Virus record (IMG/VR): IMGVR_UViG_3300011114_000184
Span: 1-33,096 of that record
DNA length: 33,096 nt
Direction: 5' to 3' (one strand)
Source: a virus
The notes beneath the pieces were generated by a model, which was given only the letters and a program-made list of their open reading frames with translations, was not told the origin of the DNA and did no database searches. This document shows, in pieces, positions 1 through 7,939 of this stretch; the first letter of the stretch is position 1, and every line of letters starts with the position of its first letter. Both the position numbers and the translations under genes were made by a program.

Positions 1-182
1 CAGATACAGTCACTACTTCTGCTGCGTTTGTAAATACAGCCGCTAAAACTCTAGATGATCCGCTAAATGTTTGTTGAGCAGTAAACGTATTAGCTACGTT
101 TGTCACAGGTATATTAGCCGAAGCCAATGATGTTGCACCTGTGCCACCGTAAGATGTGCCTAATGGGTTAGTTGGTGTCAAG
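1..182. repeat. Terminal direct repeat, left copy (contig overlap)
   Basis: Bases 1-182 match 32915-33096 except at 50 (t against a) and 121 (a against c). The repeat begins and ends exactly at the window edges and lies inside the tail-fibre reading frame, so it most likely marks overlapping ends of a circular or circularly permuted genome rather than a gene duplication. Confidence 0.9.
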
Positions 183-2227
183 CTAGTTGCAGTTAAAGCG
201 CCTGTTGATGGGTTAAATTGGAATTTAGTAGAGCTTACATATTCTGTTGTAATATTTCCTGTTGTAACAGAGGTAAATAGTGGATAACGAGTAGAGTTAG
301 TTGTTGTATCGTCTGTAATACTGACACCTGAAGTGATTGTAGTCCATGTAGGTGCAGCACTTGAACCAGCAGAAGTTAATACTTGGCCACTTGTGCCAAA
401 TCCTGACGTTCCTGTAGTTGCAGCGCTTGTGCCTAAATTAGTTGATAGTCCAATAGCACCTGATGAATTAATAACGTGAGCTGATTGACCTGTTGTTCCC
501 CATGTTAAATATAATTTATATCCGTTGCCTGATCCAACACTCATGTCACCATCGTGACCTGAAAAGTAAATGCCGTTATTAATAGAGAAGAAGTCTGCAA
601 AAGTGCCTGAAGCAGTGAATACAGATGAATTCATACCAAACTCACCGTAATAAGTTGAGTCTGTGGCTAAATCATTAGATACCGCAAAATTAGTAGATGC
701 TCCAGCAGTTCCTGATTTGTTTTGTAATACAGCTTGCAAATAACTACCTGAAATAGTTGCACCTGAAGCAAACGATGTATTAGAGGCATTGAAACCCAAT
801 ACAGGTGTTGTGCTTGTAGTGCTGCTTGTTGATAGATAAGTAAACGCACCTGTTGAAGCTGTTGTTGCACCGATAGATACAGCGTTAAAAGCTGAAACTG
901 TGTCACCTAAACTCACCGATGTTGCGCCAAAAGTAATAGATGAGTTAGTTAATGCACTGTTAGGGATTGCAGTTAATGTATTAGTTGCACCGCTAATTGA
1001 TTTATTAGTTAATGTTTGTGTGCCTGACAATGTAGCTACTGTTGAATCAATAGCAATTGTAACCGCAGCTGATCCGTTATAGCTTGTGCCACTTAAACCT
1101 GATCCAATAGTAAGCGCATTAGGTGCAGCCGCAGTAATTGTAGCTGTTCCGCCTAAACTGATAGATGTTCCGTTAATAGTTACAGAACTGTTAGCTAATT
1201 GAGCGTTTGTAACTGTTCCGCTTAAATCTGTTGTAGGAATTGAAGCCGATGCAGTTAAAGCAGCTGTTCCGCTACCTTTTACATAACCTGTCAATGTCGT
1301 TGCGCCTGTGCCACCGTAAGCCACTCCAATGGTTGAAGCATTCCATGTGCCAGCTGTTAGCGTTCCTACGCCTGTGATGCCTGTATAAGAACCTGTGAGG
1401 TATGATGAACCAATTGTGCCACTTGTAATCTGTGAACCTGCAATAGCTATATTAGTATCGGCTAAAGCTGTTAATTGACCTTGTGCATTAACTGTGGCCG
1501 TTAAAGTCTTGCTTGCAGAACCTACTGAAGCAGCTGTAACGCCTGTGTTTGTAATAGAGAATTGTGTGCCTGTTAAAGTAAGGCCTGTGCCTGCGGTGTA
1601 GCTTGATGAAAATGATAAGTTATACCAATTCATCGCAGTTGTGCCTAAAGTGCCACCTGGTTGAGCCGTTGTATAGAACGCAGCAGTCGCTTGACCACCA
1701 GCTACTATATAGATAACTGCACCTACATATTGCGCCCAAGTTGTAGAACCTGTAGCGTAAGTCCATGCGCCTGTTTGAACAAAATAGATACCATTTTGTG
1801 CAGGATTTGTTTGATCTTTAACTAATACTGTATCGCCTGCAACAACTGAAACTGTATCAATAGTTTGTGGGCCTGAAAGCGTAATGTTTGTTGTTGTGGC
1901 GGCTTTTGCTGGAGCTTTCCATGAAATGCCTAATAATGCGTAATCTACATATTGTTTATTAGCAATATCAGTAGCCGCAGAAGGTGTTGTTGAAATCGTG
2001 CCTGTTGTAGTGGCTATGTTAGTAAATACACCTGTTGAGGGTGTAATAGCACCAATAGTCGTGCTATTAATCGTGCTGTTTGTAATATTTACACCTGATT
2101 GGTCAGGATTTGCTGATGCGTAAAATGGCTTGTTCTGCCCAATAAATGTTACAAAGTTATCTTGGGCATCAAAATATGCCTGAACAGGCAATAAGTTTTG
2201 AACGGCTGATTGAGCAGGACTAGTCAT
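1..2227 (-). CDS. Tail fibre protein, N-terminal part (continues at the right edge of the window)
   Basis: An uninterrupted minus-strand frame starts at ATG 2227, preceded by AAGGAAATATA, and runs off the left edge after about 742 codons. The N-terminus is typical of phage tail fibres: a segment ending NKQYVDYALLGISWK, then a stretch with GDTVLVKDQ and NGIYFV. The rest is a long low-complexity beta-rich shaft dominated by S, T, G, A, N and V, with recurring YGGTGAT motifs. The codon cut by position 1 resumes exactly in frame at 32914, and the protein then ends at 32559. The joined product is about 860 residues and probably forms the host-binding fibre. It lies just downstream of the head genes. 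That it is a fibre is well supported; the receptor is unknown. Confidence 0.85.
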   Translation of the reverse strand, partial: MTSPAQSAVQNLLPVQAYFDAQDNFVTFIGQNKPFYASANPDQSGVNITNSTINSTTIGAITPSTGVFTNIATTTGTISTTPSAATDIANKQYVDYALLGISWKAPAKAATTTNITLSGPQTIDTVSVVAGDTVLVKDQTNPAQNGIYFVQTGAWTYATGSTTWAQYVGAVIYIVAGGQATAAFYTTAQPGGTLGTTAMNWYNLSFSSSYTAGTGLTLTGTQFSITNTGVTAASVGSASKTLTATVNAQGQLTALADTNIAIAGSQITSGTIGSSYLTGSYTGITGVGTLTAGTWNASTIGVAYGGTGATTLTGYVKGSGTAALTASASIPTTDLSGTVTNAQLANSSVTINGTSISLGGTATITAAAPNALTIGSGLSGTSYNGSAAVTIAIDSTVATLSGTQTLTNKSISGATNTLTAIPNSALTNSSITFGATSVSLGDTVSAFNAVSIGATTASTGAFTYLSTSSTTSTTPVLGFNASNTSFASGATISGSYLQAVLQNKSGTAGASTNFAVSNDLATDSTYYGEFGMNSSVFTASGTFADFFSINNGIYFSGHDGDMSVGSGNGYKLYLTWGTTGQSAHVINSSGAIGLSTNLGTSAATTGTSGFGTSGQVLTSAGSSAAPTWTTITSGVSITDDTTTNSTRYPLFTSVTTGNITTEYVSSTKFQFNPSTGALTATSLTPTNPLGTSYGGTGATSLASANIPVTNVANTFTAQQTFSGSSRVLAAVFTNAAEVVTVS

Positions 2228-2241
2228 TATATTTCCTTAAT

Positions 2242-2586
2242 TTATTGATTTTCAACAGCCGTTACATAAAGTGTAGTTGTATCTGAACCACCGCAAACTG
2301 CTGTGATTTGGAAAGGAGCTGTTGGAACTGCTAAAGTTATAGGGTATGTCATATTTGCTGGTAATACAAAATCACCTGGAGTGCCTGCTGTTGGGAATAC
2401 AGAAACAGGAGCAGTAGCTAAATTAGAAACAGTAATAGCACAAGCTTTAGCGCCAGCATTTAAAAACGTAGCGAAATTAACTTGATCGTTAGTTGAATCG
2501 TCAATAGTTAGTGAAGTTGATGATGTAGCTGTAACAGCAATAGCATAGGTTTTCCCTGCTGCTTTTAAAACTGTGGTATTAGCCAT
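2242..2586 (-). CDS. Small structural protein of unknown function
   Basis: A 114-residue protein starting at ATG 2586 behind AAGGAAACAATC. It is rich in T, A, V and S, with alternating hydrophobic residues that suggest an all-beta fold, and has two cysteines. I do not recognise a family. It sits between the second post-capsid protein and the tail fibre, with only 14 bases to the fibre start, and a terminator-like hairpin lies upstream. Position and composition suggest a capsid decoration or tail-associated virion protein; this is inference. Confidence 0.7.
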   Translation of the reverse strand: MANTTVLKAAGKTYAIAVTATSSTSLTIDDSTNDQVNFATFLNAGAKACAITVSNLATAPVSVFPTAGTPGDFVLPANMTYPITLAVPTAPFQITAVCGGSDTTTLYVTAVENQ

Positions 2587-2624
2587 GATTGTTTCCTTGA
2601 ATTAGTTAAATTATAAACTTTAAT

Positions 2625-2655
2625 AGAAAAAAAGCCATTAGAAATTTAATGGCTT
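2625..2655 (-). terminator. Rho-independent terminator within the late region
   Basis: Arms AAGCCATTA (2632-2640) and TAATGGCTT (2647-2655) form a perfect 9-bp stem with a 6-base loop. On the minus strand the stem is followed by a run of T residues (complement of the a-run at 2627-2633). It lies between the genes starting at 3098 and 2586, so it should limit read-through from the capsid genes into the tail genes. Confidence 0.75.
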
Positions 2656-2675
2656 AATCTCTTATATTACATCTA

Positions 2676-3098
2676 TTAGCTTTGTTGCGTTAAGTCGTAG
2701 CCATAAACATATACATCGAATGTCGCTGCTGCACCTTGTGCAGTTGCAACGTTCACATATAAGTTTTGAGCTGTTTGAGCAGCTGTAGTAGCTACAGTTC
2801 TTTCTGACACAACTGTTGAAGCTGATAAACCTGATAAAGCTGCGTTAGCAACAATACCTGTTCCACCTGCTGCTGGAGCAGTAAATAAACCTGCTGCCGC
2901 AGTTGTTAAGCTAATTGAAGCGTTTGTAAAAACAACATTTTTTACAGAGTAAGATGTTGAGTTAATGATAGGTAACACTGTGTCACCTGTTGCATTAGCA
3001 TTAACACCTTGATAAACAGCTAACAAACGTAGCGCTTGGTTTGAACCAACTAGCTGCGGATGTGCGCTTGAGGTGACTGCTGGGCCTGGATTTGCCAT
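2676..3098 (-). CDS. Small virion-associated protein, unknown
   Basis: A 140-residue protein starting at ATG 3098 after AAAAAGGAAAATTTATC. It is very rich in A, T, V, S and N, has no cysteine or predicted membrane segment, and ends with YVYGYDLTQQS. The composition fits a beta-sandwich structural protein. The gene directly follows the major capsid gene, where many phages encode a head decoration (cementing) protein, and is followed by a terminator, making it the last gene of the scaffold-capsid transcript. I recognise no specific family. Confidence 0.75.
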   Translation of the reverse strand: MANPGPAVTSSAHPQLVGSNQALRLLAVYQGVNANATGDTVLPIINSTSYSVKNVVFTNASISLTTAAAGLFTAPAAGGTGIVANAALSGLSASTVVSERTVATTAAQTAQNLYVNVATAQGAAATFDVYVYGYDLTQQS

Positions 3099-3129
3099 GA
3101 TAAATTTTCCTTTTTCTGTTTGATTAATA

Positions 3130-3151
3130 TAGGGGACTTTTACATCCCCTA
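3130..3151 (-). other. Intergenic hairpin after the major capsid gene
   Basis: Arms TAGGGGA (3130-3136) and TCCCCTA (3145-3151) form a perfect 7-bp stem with an 8-base loop between the capsid stop and the next start. No T-run follows on the minus strand, so it is a weak terminator at best. It could be a processing or mRNA-stabilising element that keeps the capsid message abundant. Confidence 0.45.
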
Positions 3152-3164
3152 ACCGTTACATTAC

Positions 3165-4406
3165 TTAAGCTGCTACTCGGCAAGCTAACTCTGGATAGAG
3201 AGGCGCCCAACCGTATAGAACATCAAGACGTGTAGGAATTGAGTCATTGTTAATTGTGTATTGACGAACAACACGCATTGAAAGACCAATTTCCTTATCA
3301 GATGCACGACCAGCGAAGTGAACACCGTCAGGTAGCTCAAGATCAGCTACTGCTAGTGTGAACGCATTTCTGTGCATGATGATGTTTTGTGGTGATGTAA
3401 CACCTGTGTTGTTAAACGGAGTAACTGTTTGTGAGCCTGTTGAAGTTACAACTACGTTTTGGAATTGACCAGCAGTAATAATAGCTGGTGAAACGTTTAC
3501 AGTAGCTGAACCTGAAGCATTAATAGTTACAGGTGAATTAACAACGAAGTTACGCAATTTACCATAAGATTGACGATTTTGTGGGTTAGCACCATAAACG
3601 CCAGCAATAGTAAATGTGTCACCTTGATTTAAGTAAGCCGCAGCAGTTGAAGTCGCAGCGATAGTGATGTTAGAGCTAGAAGCCCAACCACTTGTTAAGA
3701 AACCTGTTGCTGTTGTAACGTTACATGAAAGAACAGAAGTTGCATAAGAACCAAAAGTTTGTGAAACAACGTTTTGATCTAATTTCCAATTCATACCGCC
3801 TGAATCACGACCCATTAAACCTTTAGTGTATTGAGCAGAGATTTGAGCTGTAGGATTGAAAAGACCTTTTAAGTTGTCAACAATAGTTGCTGATGTAAAT
3901 GGCTCAACGATACATGATCTACGGCCATCTCTAGGAGCGCCTTCAGAATCAAGATATGCTTGGCCTGATAAGTAAGTAATTAAACCTGTTGGAGTAACAC
4001 CTGCTGTGCCAACAATATTTGCTGTGTTGTTTTTAGCAGTTGTAAGACCATCACGGTCAATCTTATTCGCAATCGCTGCAACAGCTGGTTTAAGAACTCT
4101 GTCACTAAACATATCTAAAGATAATGCTAGGTCTTGAGTTGTAAACTGTGTGTCAACGTGGAACTGTGTTGATAATGTAACAGGGACTGAAGTTTCATTG
4201 AAATCTTCAACGTTTAATGCTGGGCCTGTTGTTCCGATGAAACGGCCTGGGCGTCTTACGTTTACAGTGTTACCGATTTTTGCACCTACAACAGCGAATT
4301 GGTCATCGTAGTTACGATCAACTTCTGAAGTAAATGTTAATTCATTTTCCAAAACCATCAACGCTTCGTTGGTGATCTTGCTAATGGTTAGTAAATTATT
4401 AGCCAT
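3165..4406 (-). CDS. Major capsid protein, P22 coat (gp5) type
   Basis: A 413-residue protein, close in length to P22 coat protein (430). The N-terminus (MANNLLTISKITNEALMVLE), the VNVRRPGRF segment near residue 50, the ALSLDMFSDRVLKPA helix region and a beta-rich central insertion followed by a C-terminal MRVVRQYTINNDSIPTRLD segment are all typical of the P22-like coat family. Start ATG 4406 has AAGGAAATATC upstream. It follows the scaffold gene with a short gap, the usual order portal, scaffold, coat. It should assemble the HK97-fold icosahedral head. Confidence 0.92.
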   Translation of the reverse strand: MANNLLTISKITNEALMVLENELTFTSEVDRNYDDQFAVVGAKIGNTVNVRRPGRFIGTTGPALNVEDFNETSVPVTLSTQFHVDTQFTTQDLALSLDMFSDRVLKPAVAAIANKIDRDGLTTAKNNTANIVGTAGVTPTGLITYLSGQAYLDSEGAPRDGRRSCIVEPFTSATIVDNLKGLFNPTAQISAQYTKGLMGRDSGGMNWKLDQNVVSQTFGSYATSVLSCNVTTATGFLTSGWASSSNITIAATSTAAAYLNQGDTFTIAGVYGANPQNRQSYGKLRNFVVNSPVTINASGSATVNVSPAIITAGQFQNVVVTSTGSQTVTPFNNTGVTSPQNIIMHRNAFTLAVADLELPDGVHFAGRASDKEIGLSMRVVRQYTINNDSIPTRLDVLYGWAPLYPELACRVAA

Positions 4407-4439
4407 GATATTTCCTTATTTTAAGAGTTTAATATCCTG

Positions 4440-5366
4440 CTACCTAATTTTTCCTGCTTTACGAGATTCACGCCATTGTTGATAAGTGCCATGGAATTCA
4501 CCATCTGACCCTACTCCAACATCGGCAACTGCTGAACTCGTCTTTATAGGACTAATTGGTGCAGGTGCTTTGCTGCGTGCAATAGAAGGTTTTGTTTCAG
4601 CTTCAGTCTTGGCATCTTTAGGTGTTTCACTAGCCTCAAACTTTGCTTCCAACTTTCCAATTTCTCGAAGGGCGCTCACTGTTGATAGAGTATTTAGCTT
4701 TTCTGCTAGCTCGGGATTTTTTGCTAAATGATAAAGTATTCTAGGCCCTTGTTCGGACTCTAACATTGCATCTCTTATAGCATCGTTGACAGTTATGTCA
4801 GCTGCCGAGGCAATCATTTCATCATAATCAGGTAAATCCGCCTTAACAGTAGCTAATCGATCATTCCAAGATTTAATGACTTGTTGTCTTTCATCTTGAA
4901 TCTTTCGTTCAGCTTCGGCTTTATCTCTATTCAAAAGGGCATTTTCTGCCGACCATTCAGCTAATGCTTCAGCGTATTCAAACGCATCATTAAACTGACT
5001 TGGCGAAGGCTTAACGTTTTCCTCTACAGGTTTTGGTTCAGCTCTTCCTTCTAGCTCTTTTATACGATTTTCTAAAGACTCACGAGCTTCACGTTCTTTA
5101 GCCGCTTCTTTGCGAGCTTCTTCACGTTGCTTTGTTAGTTCTGAAAATCTTTTCTCAAGCTTGGGGTTTTGTTTCTTCTCTTCTGTTGCTTTTGTTTCTA
5201 TTTCTTCAGTTGGCTGTTCACTCTGATCGTTTGCTTCCTCTGTCGGCTCTGTGGATTTTTCTTCTACAGCCTCAACAGGTGCTTCTTCAGCTAAACCCAA
5301 TCTGTTTGCATAAAACTCTTCTGCGTTAGCAGAAGTTACTACACTTCCTGCTTCTTTTTCTGACAT
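4440..5366 (-). CDS. Scaffolding protein
   Basis: About 308 residues from ATG 5366, which has TTGGAG six bases upstream; an in-frame TTG four codons earlier lies in the Shine-Dalgarno region and is unlikely. The N-terminal third is highly acidic (E, A, T, P), the middle (about 70-170) is a charged coiled coil (QREEARKEAAKEREARESLE), and the C-terminus is basic (QQWRESRKAGKIR), like the coat-binding tail of P22 scaffold gp8. Its position between portal and coat supports an internal scaffold directing procapsid assembly. A promoter and 5' leader hairpin lie upstream. Confidence 0.85.
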   Translation of the reverse strand: MSEKEAGSVVTSANAEEFYANRLGLAEEAPVEAVEEKSTEPTEEANDQSEQPTEEIETKATEEKKQNPKLEKRFSELTKQREEARKEAAKEREARESLENRIKELEGRAEPKPVEENVKPSPSQFNDAFEYAEALAEWSAENALLNRDKAEAERKIQDERQQVIKSWNDRLATVKADLPDYDEMIASAADITVNDAIRDAMLESEQGPRILYHLAKNPELAEKLNTLSTVSALREIGKLEAKFEASETPKDAKTEAETKPSIARSKAPAPISPIKTSSAVADVGVGSDGEFHGTYQQWRESRKAGKIR

Positions 5367-5387
5367 GGATGACTCCAAGATTTTTAC

Positions 5388-5403
5388 CCAATGATTCCAT
5401 TGG
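5388..5403 (-). other. Hairpin in the scaffold-capsid leader
   Basis: CCAATG (5388-5393) and CATTGG (5398-5403) form a perfect 6-bp stem with a 4-base loop. The hairpin lies a few bases downstream of the predicted start of transcription from the 5415-5443 promoter and about 20 bases upstream of the start codon. Such 5' hairpins can protect an mRNA from decay; that role here is inference. Confidence 0.4.
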
Positions 5404-5414
5404 TAGATTGTTGC

Positions 5415-5443
5415 TTTATACTACAAAATCACTTACTAATCAA
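5415..5443 (-). promoter_or_regulatory. Sigma70-type promoter for scaffold and capsid genes
   Basis: Read on the minus strand: -35 TTGATT (complement of 5438-5443), a 17-base spacer, then -10 TATAAA (complement of 5415-5420). It sits within the 84-base gap between the 136-residue gene and the scaffold start, a sensible place for a strong internal promoter to raise scaffold and coat expression. Confidence 0.55.
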
Positions 5444-5450
5444 TTGCTAA

Positions 5451-5861
5451 TTATGAACCTAGTGATGTTCTGTTTATTTCGTCATCTGATTTTGGACTAA
5501 CATCTGCTTTTTCATTTGGATTGTCTTTTAACCATTGCTCGTGCATTGATACTGCTTTAGGCCAATGTTCTGTATGAATTTCATTTCTTTTTTTATAATC
5601 TTGATGATTAATGCCTTTTGATGATTCGCTATGTCTTTTTAAAATATCCATAGCTTCTTCATGGTGTTTATGATGACCAGCTAAATTAGCAAGTCTAACT
5701 ACATTTTCTGAATGATAATTTTTATCTTCATTTTCATAATATTTTTTCATCCATTTGCCCATGTGAACAGGTATTGTTCTTTTTGACATTGGAGTTCCTG
5801 ATTGTTTTTCCATGAATTCTTCATCATGTTTTGCTTTGGTTTTGCTGGTTACTAATGCCAT
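5451..5861 (-). CDS. Hypothetical protein between portal and scaffold
   Basis: 136 residues. ATG 5861 overlaps the portal stop in a TAATG arrangement, suggesting coupled translation. The protein is strongly charged and rich in K, H and E, with a histidine cluster (AGHHKHHEEAMDIL, about residues 62-75) and no hydrophobic segment. I recognise no family. The location suggests a minor head or assembly protein, or a small protein packaged with the portal; no catalytic motif can be identified. Confidence 0.75.
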   Translation of the reverse strand: MALVTSKTKAKHDEEFMEKQSGTPMSKRTIPVHMGKWMKKYYENEDKNYHSENVVRLANLAGHHKHHEEAMDILKRHSESSKGINHQDYKKRNEIHTEHWPKAVSMHEQWLKDNPNEKADVSPKSDDEINRTSLGS

Positions 5862-7936
5862 TATATTGCCCTTTCAGTAGTTTCTGCGGTAGCTAATCTA
5901 GCTTGTGTATTGTTCATGTTAGCAAGTATTAATGCTATTTGCGCCTTAAGTTGCTCAATTTGGATTTTAGTGTCGTTATCAATGTCTGTATCACGAGCTT
6001 TATTTTGTTCACGCATTTCACTATCGTGAGCTTTAGCTGTGACATCCATAAGTTTACGTTTAGTTTCTGCATCTTGTTTGACTCCTTCGATGTCTTGACG
6101 TTGTTGGATAACCATTTGAAGCTGTTGAATAGCTTGTTGTGATTGTTGGTTTTGTGCTTGAAGTTGTTGAAGTTGCATTTGAACTCTTGGTGGCACTTTA
6201 GACTTATCGTCAACTTTAGCCAATGGGTTATTAACTGCTAACCTATCAGCAATCGTTTCTGCGCCTGGGAAGTCCATGTTTCTTACCAATAGATCACCTG
6301 CTTGTTGGATTAAGCTAGGATCAGCTGCAAATAGAGCCATCATAGACTCAACTGCTTCTTGACGTTTAGAGTTGTAGCCTGGGCCTGTATCCATAACAAC
6401 ATCATACTCACCTACGGTTACATCATTAAGAATCTTTGTAATGCCTTCTTCGTCTTGGCCGTATTGGTTAATAGTTAAAATTTCAGGTTTGCCATCGTCA
6501 CCAATAATTCTTAATACTCTTTCTCTATCGTATATATGTGGAACTAAATCAAGAATAATGCGACCTGTTTGACGGATAGAACGAGTTAAATTGTCATAAT
6601 AATGGAAGTTAGTCATATCAACTTGTTGTTGCTGACCTTGTAACGCTTTACCTGAAATATTGCCTTGTGGTAGTTGGCTAGGGTCAAATATACCTACAAC
6701 TTGCATTAAGTCAGTAGTCATAGATTGAGCCGCAGCCATAATGCCAGCTGGAGGTGGTTCAGGTTGTAATCTTTGTGGAGGAGGTGCTGGTTGACCATCG
6801 ATGTCTTTTTGCTTATAACGCAAAACAGGCATAGATTTAATATTAGCCATAGCCCATTCATTCTCGTGGCCTTCGTCTTGACCTTCAGCCAATAGCCATT
6901 TAGCTTTAGGTGCTAATGCAACTGACTCGGTAAGGGAAGTTTGCCAAAAGTTATACATTCTTTGTGGGTCTTTAGCCATGCGAACAATACCAAACTTCTT
7001 CTTCTTGTTCTCTACCACAGTTTCTTGACCAAACACAGGAACGATAGGAATATATTTACCTGCCCATTCACCTTCTTCTAATACTTCCATAGAAGTTAGT
7101 TTGCACCATTTAATCTTTTTCTCGAATGAATTACGAGTTTCAACAATAGTAATGCCTGCCATATCTAATACATCTTGAGGTGGTAAGTCATCTGACTTAA
7201 CGCTTGAACCATCGGATAGTAAATGAACTTTAGTAGCTTTGCGTTCTGTATAAAAGTATTCAGCTATTCTAATATCTTCCTTCATAACCCATTCAGGATT
7301 AGTGTCACCTGTTCCACGCATTGTGAAACCTTGTTCAGTTTCAGCGTTAGGATACATCTTACGGAAGTTGTCTTTTGATACGACTGTGGTAATTAGGACT
7401 GTTTCTGCGTCTGATCCATCAGGCATAACAGAGTTAGGATCAAAATAAACAGTGAAAGGATTGTCAATAGCTTTAATGTAGATTTCTTGATCGAATGAAT
7501 CGTCACGCACATAATCTGTTGTTACACGCCAATAACCCCAACCCATTCTGACTGCAAAGTCACCAGCTTTGTCATAAGCTTGGTCTGCATCGGAATGATT
7601 CTCAATATGTCGGCATATACCTTGTAGGATTTCTGCCATTCTTGCATCTGATTCGTTATTCATGCCATGCACTTTAATGCGTGGTCTTTGTTGGCGCATC
7701 TGATTGGTGATCTGACGGCAATAAGCGTCAACTTTGTTTACTGTTAGACATGGGCGAGCTTCTAATACTCGGCTGTTTTGAATTTCAACAGGCCATTGAT
7801 CACCTGCGGCAAACTTTAAATCTTCTAAAGCTTCTGATCTGTTGTTTTGGTCTGCTTCGTTAGCAAACTGTAGGAATTTAATCGCATCTGCTATGCGTGG
7901 GTCATTATCAATTGATTGTATGCTATCTTCTGCCAT
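5861..7936 (-). CDS. Portal protein, P22 gp1 type
   Basis: A 691-residue protein, near the length of P22 portal (725). The N-terminus (FANEADQNNRSEALEDLKFAAGDQWP) and the following CLTVNKVDAYCRQITNQMRQQRP segment are hallmark portal sequence, with a central NFWQTSLTESVALAPKAKW region. The C-terminus (about 590-690) is a Q-rich coiled coil (LQQLQAQNQQSQQAIQQLQ) comparable to the P22 portal barrel. It forms the dodecameric DNA channel, binds terminase during packaging and later the gp4-like protein. It is separated from TerL by only three bases. Confidence 0.93.
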   Translation of the reverse strand: MAEDSIQSIDNDPRIADAIKFLQFANEADQNNRSEALEDLKFAAGDQWPVEIQNSRVLEARPCLTVNKVDAYCRQITNQMRQQRPRIKVHGMNNESDARMAEILQGICRHIENHSDADQAYDKAGDFAVRMGWGYWRVTTDYVRDDSFDQEIYIKAIDNPFTVYFDPNSVMPDGSDAETVLITTVVSKDNFRKMYPNAETEQGFTMRGTGDTNPEWVMKEDIRIAEYFYTERKATKVHLLSDGSSVKSDDLPPQDVLDMAGITIVETRNSFEKKIKWCKLTSMEVLEEGEWAGKYIPIVPVFGQETVVENKKKKFGIVRMAKDPQRMYNFWQTSLTESVALAPKAKWLLAEGQDEGHENEWAMANIKSMPVLRYKQKDIDGQPAPPPQRLQPEPPPAGIMAAAQSMTTDLMQVVGIFDPSQLPQGNISGKALQGQQQQVDMTNFHYYDNLTRSIRQTGRIILDLVPHIYDRERVLRIIGDDGKPEILTINQYGQDEEGITKILNDVTVGEYDVVMDTGPGYNSKRQEAVESMMALFAADPSLIQQAGDLLVRNMDFPGAETIADRLAVNNPLAKVDDKSKVPPRVQMQLQQLQAQNQQSQQAIQQLQMVIQQRQDIEGVKQDAETKRKLMDVTAKAHDSEMREQNKARDTDIDNDTKIQIEQLKAQIALILANMNNTQARLATAETTERAI

Positions 7937-7939
7937 GTT

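Noticed and set aside
1-182. True physical direct terminal repeats as in T7-like phages
   Set aside because: They would fall in the middle of the fibre gene and differ at two bases; overlapping ends of a circular or permuted genome explain them better. Coverage data could reopen this.
667-1082. Two short ORFs overlapping the left-edge tail fibre
   Set aside because: Both are shadows of the continuous fibre frame from 2227 to the left edge.
1-2227. Diversity-generating retroelement acting on the fibre
   Set aside because: No reverse transcriptase or template repeat is seen anywhere in the window, and two substitutions do not show adenine-directed variation.
5935-6213. A 92-codon minus-strand ORF inside the portal gene
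   Set aside because: It is a shifted frame of the Q-rich portal tail, giving K/N-rich low complexity; no independent start signal.
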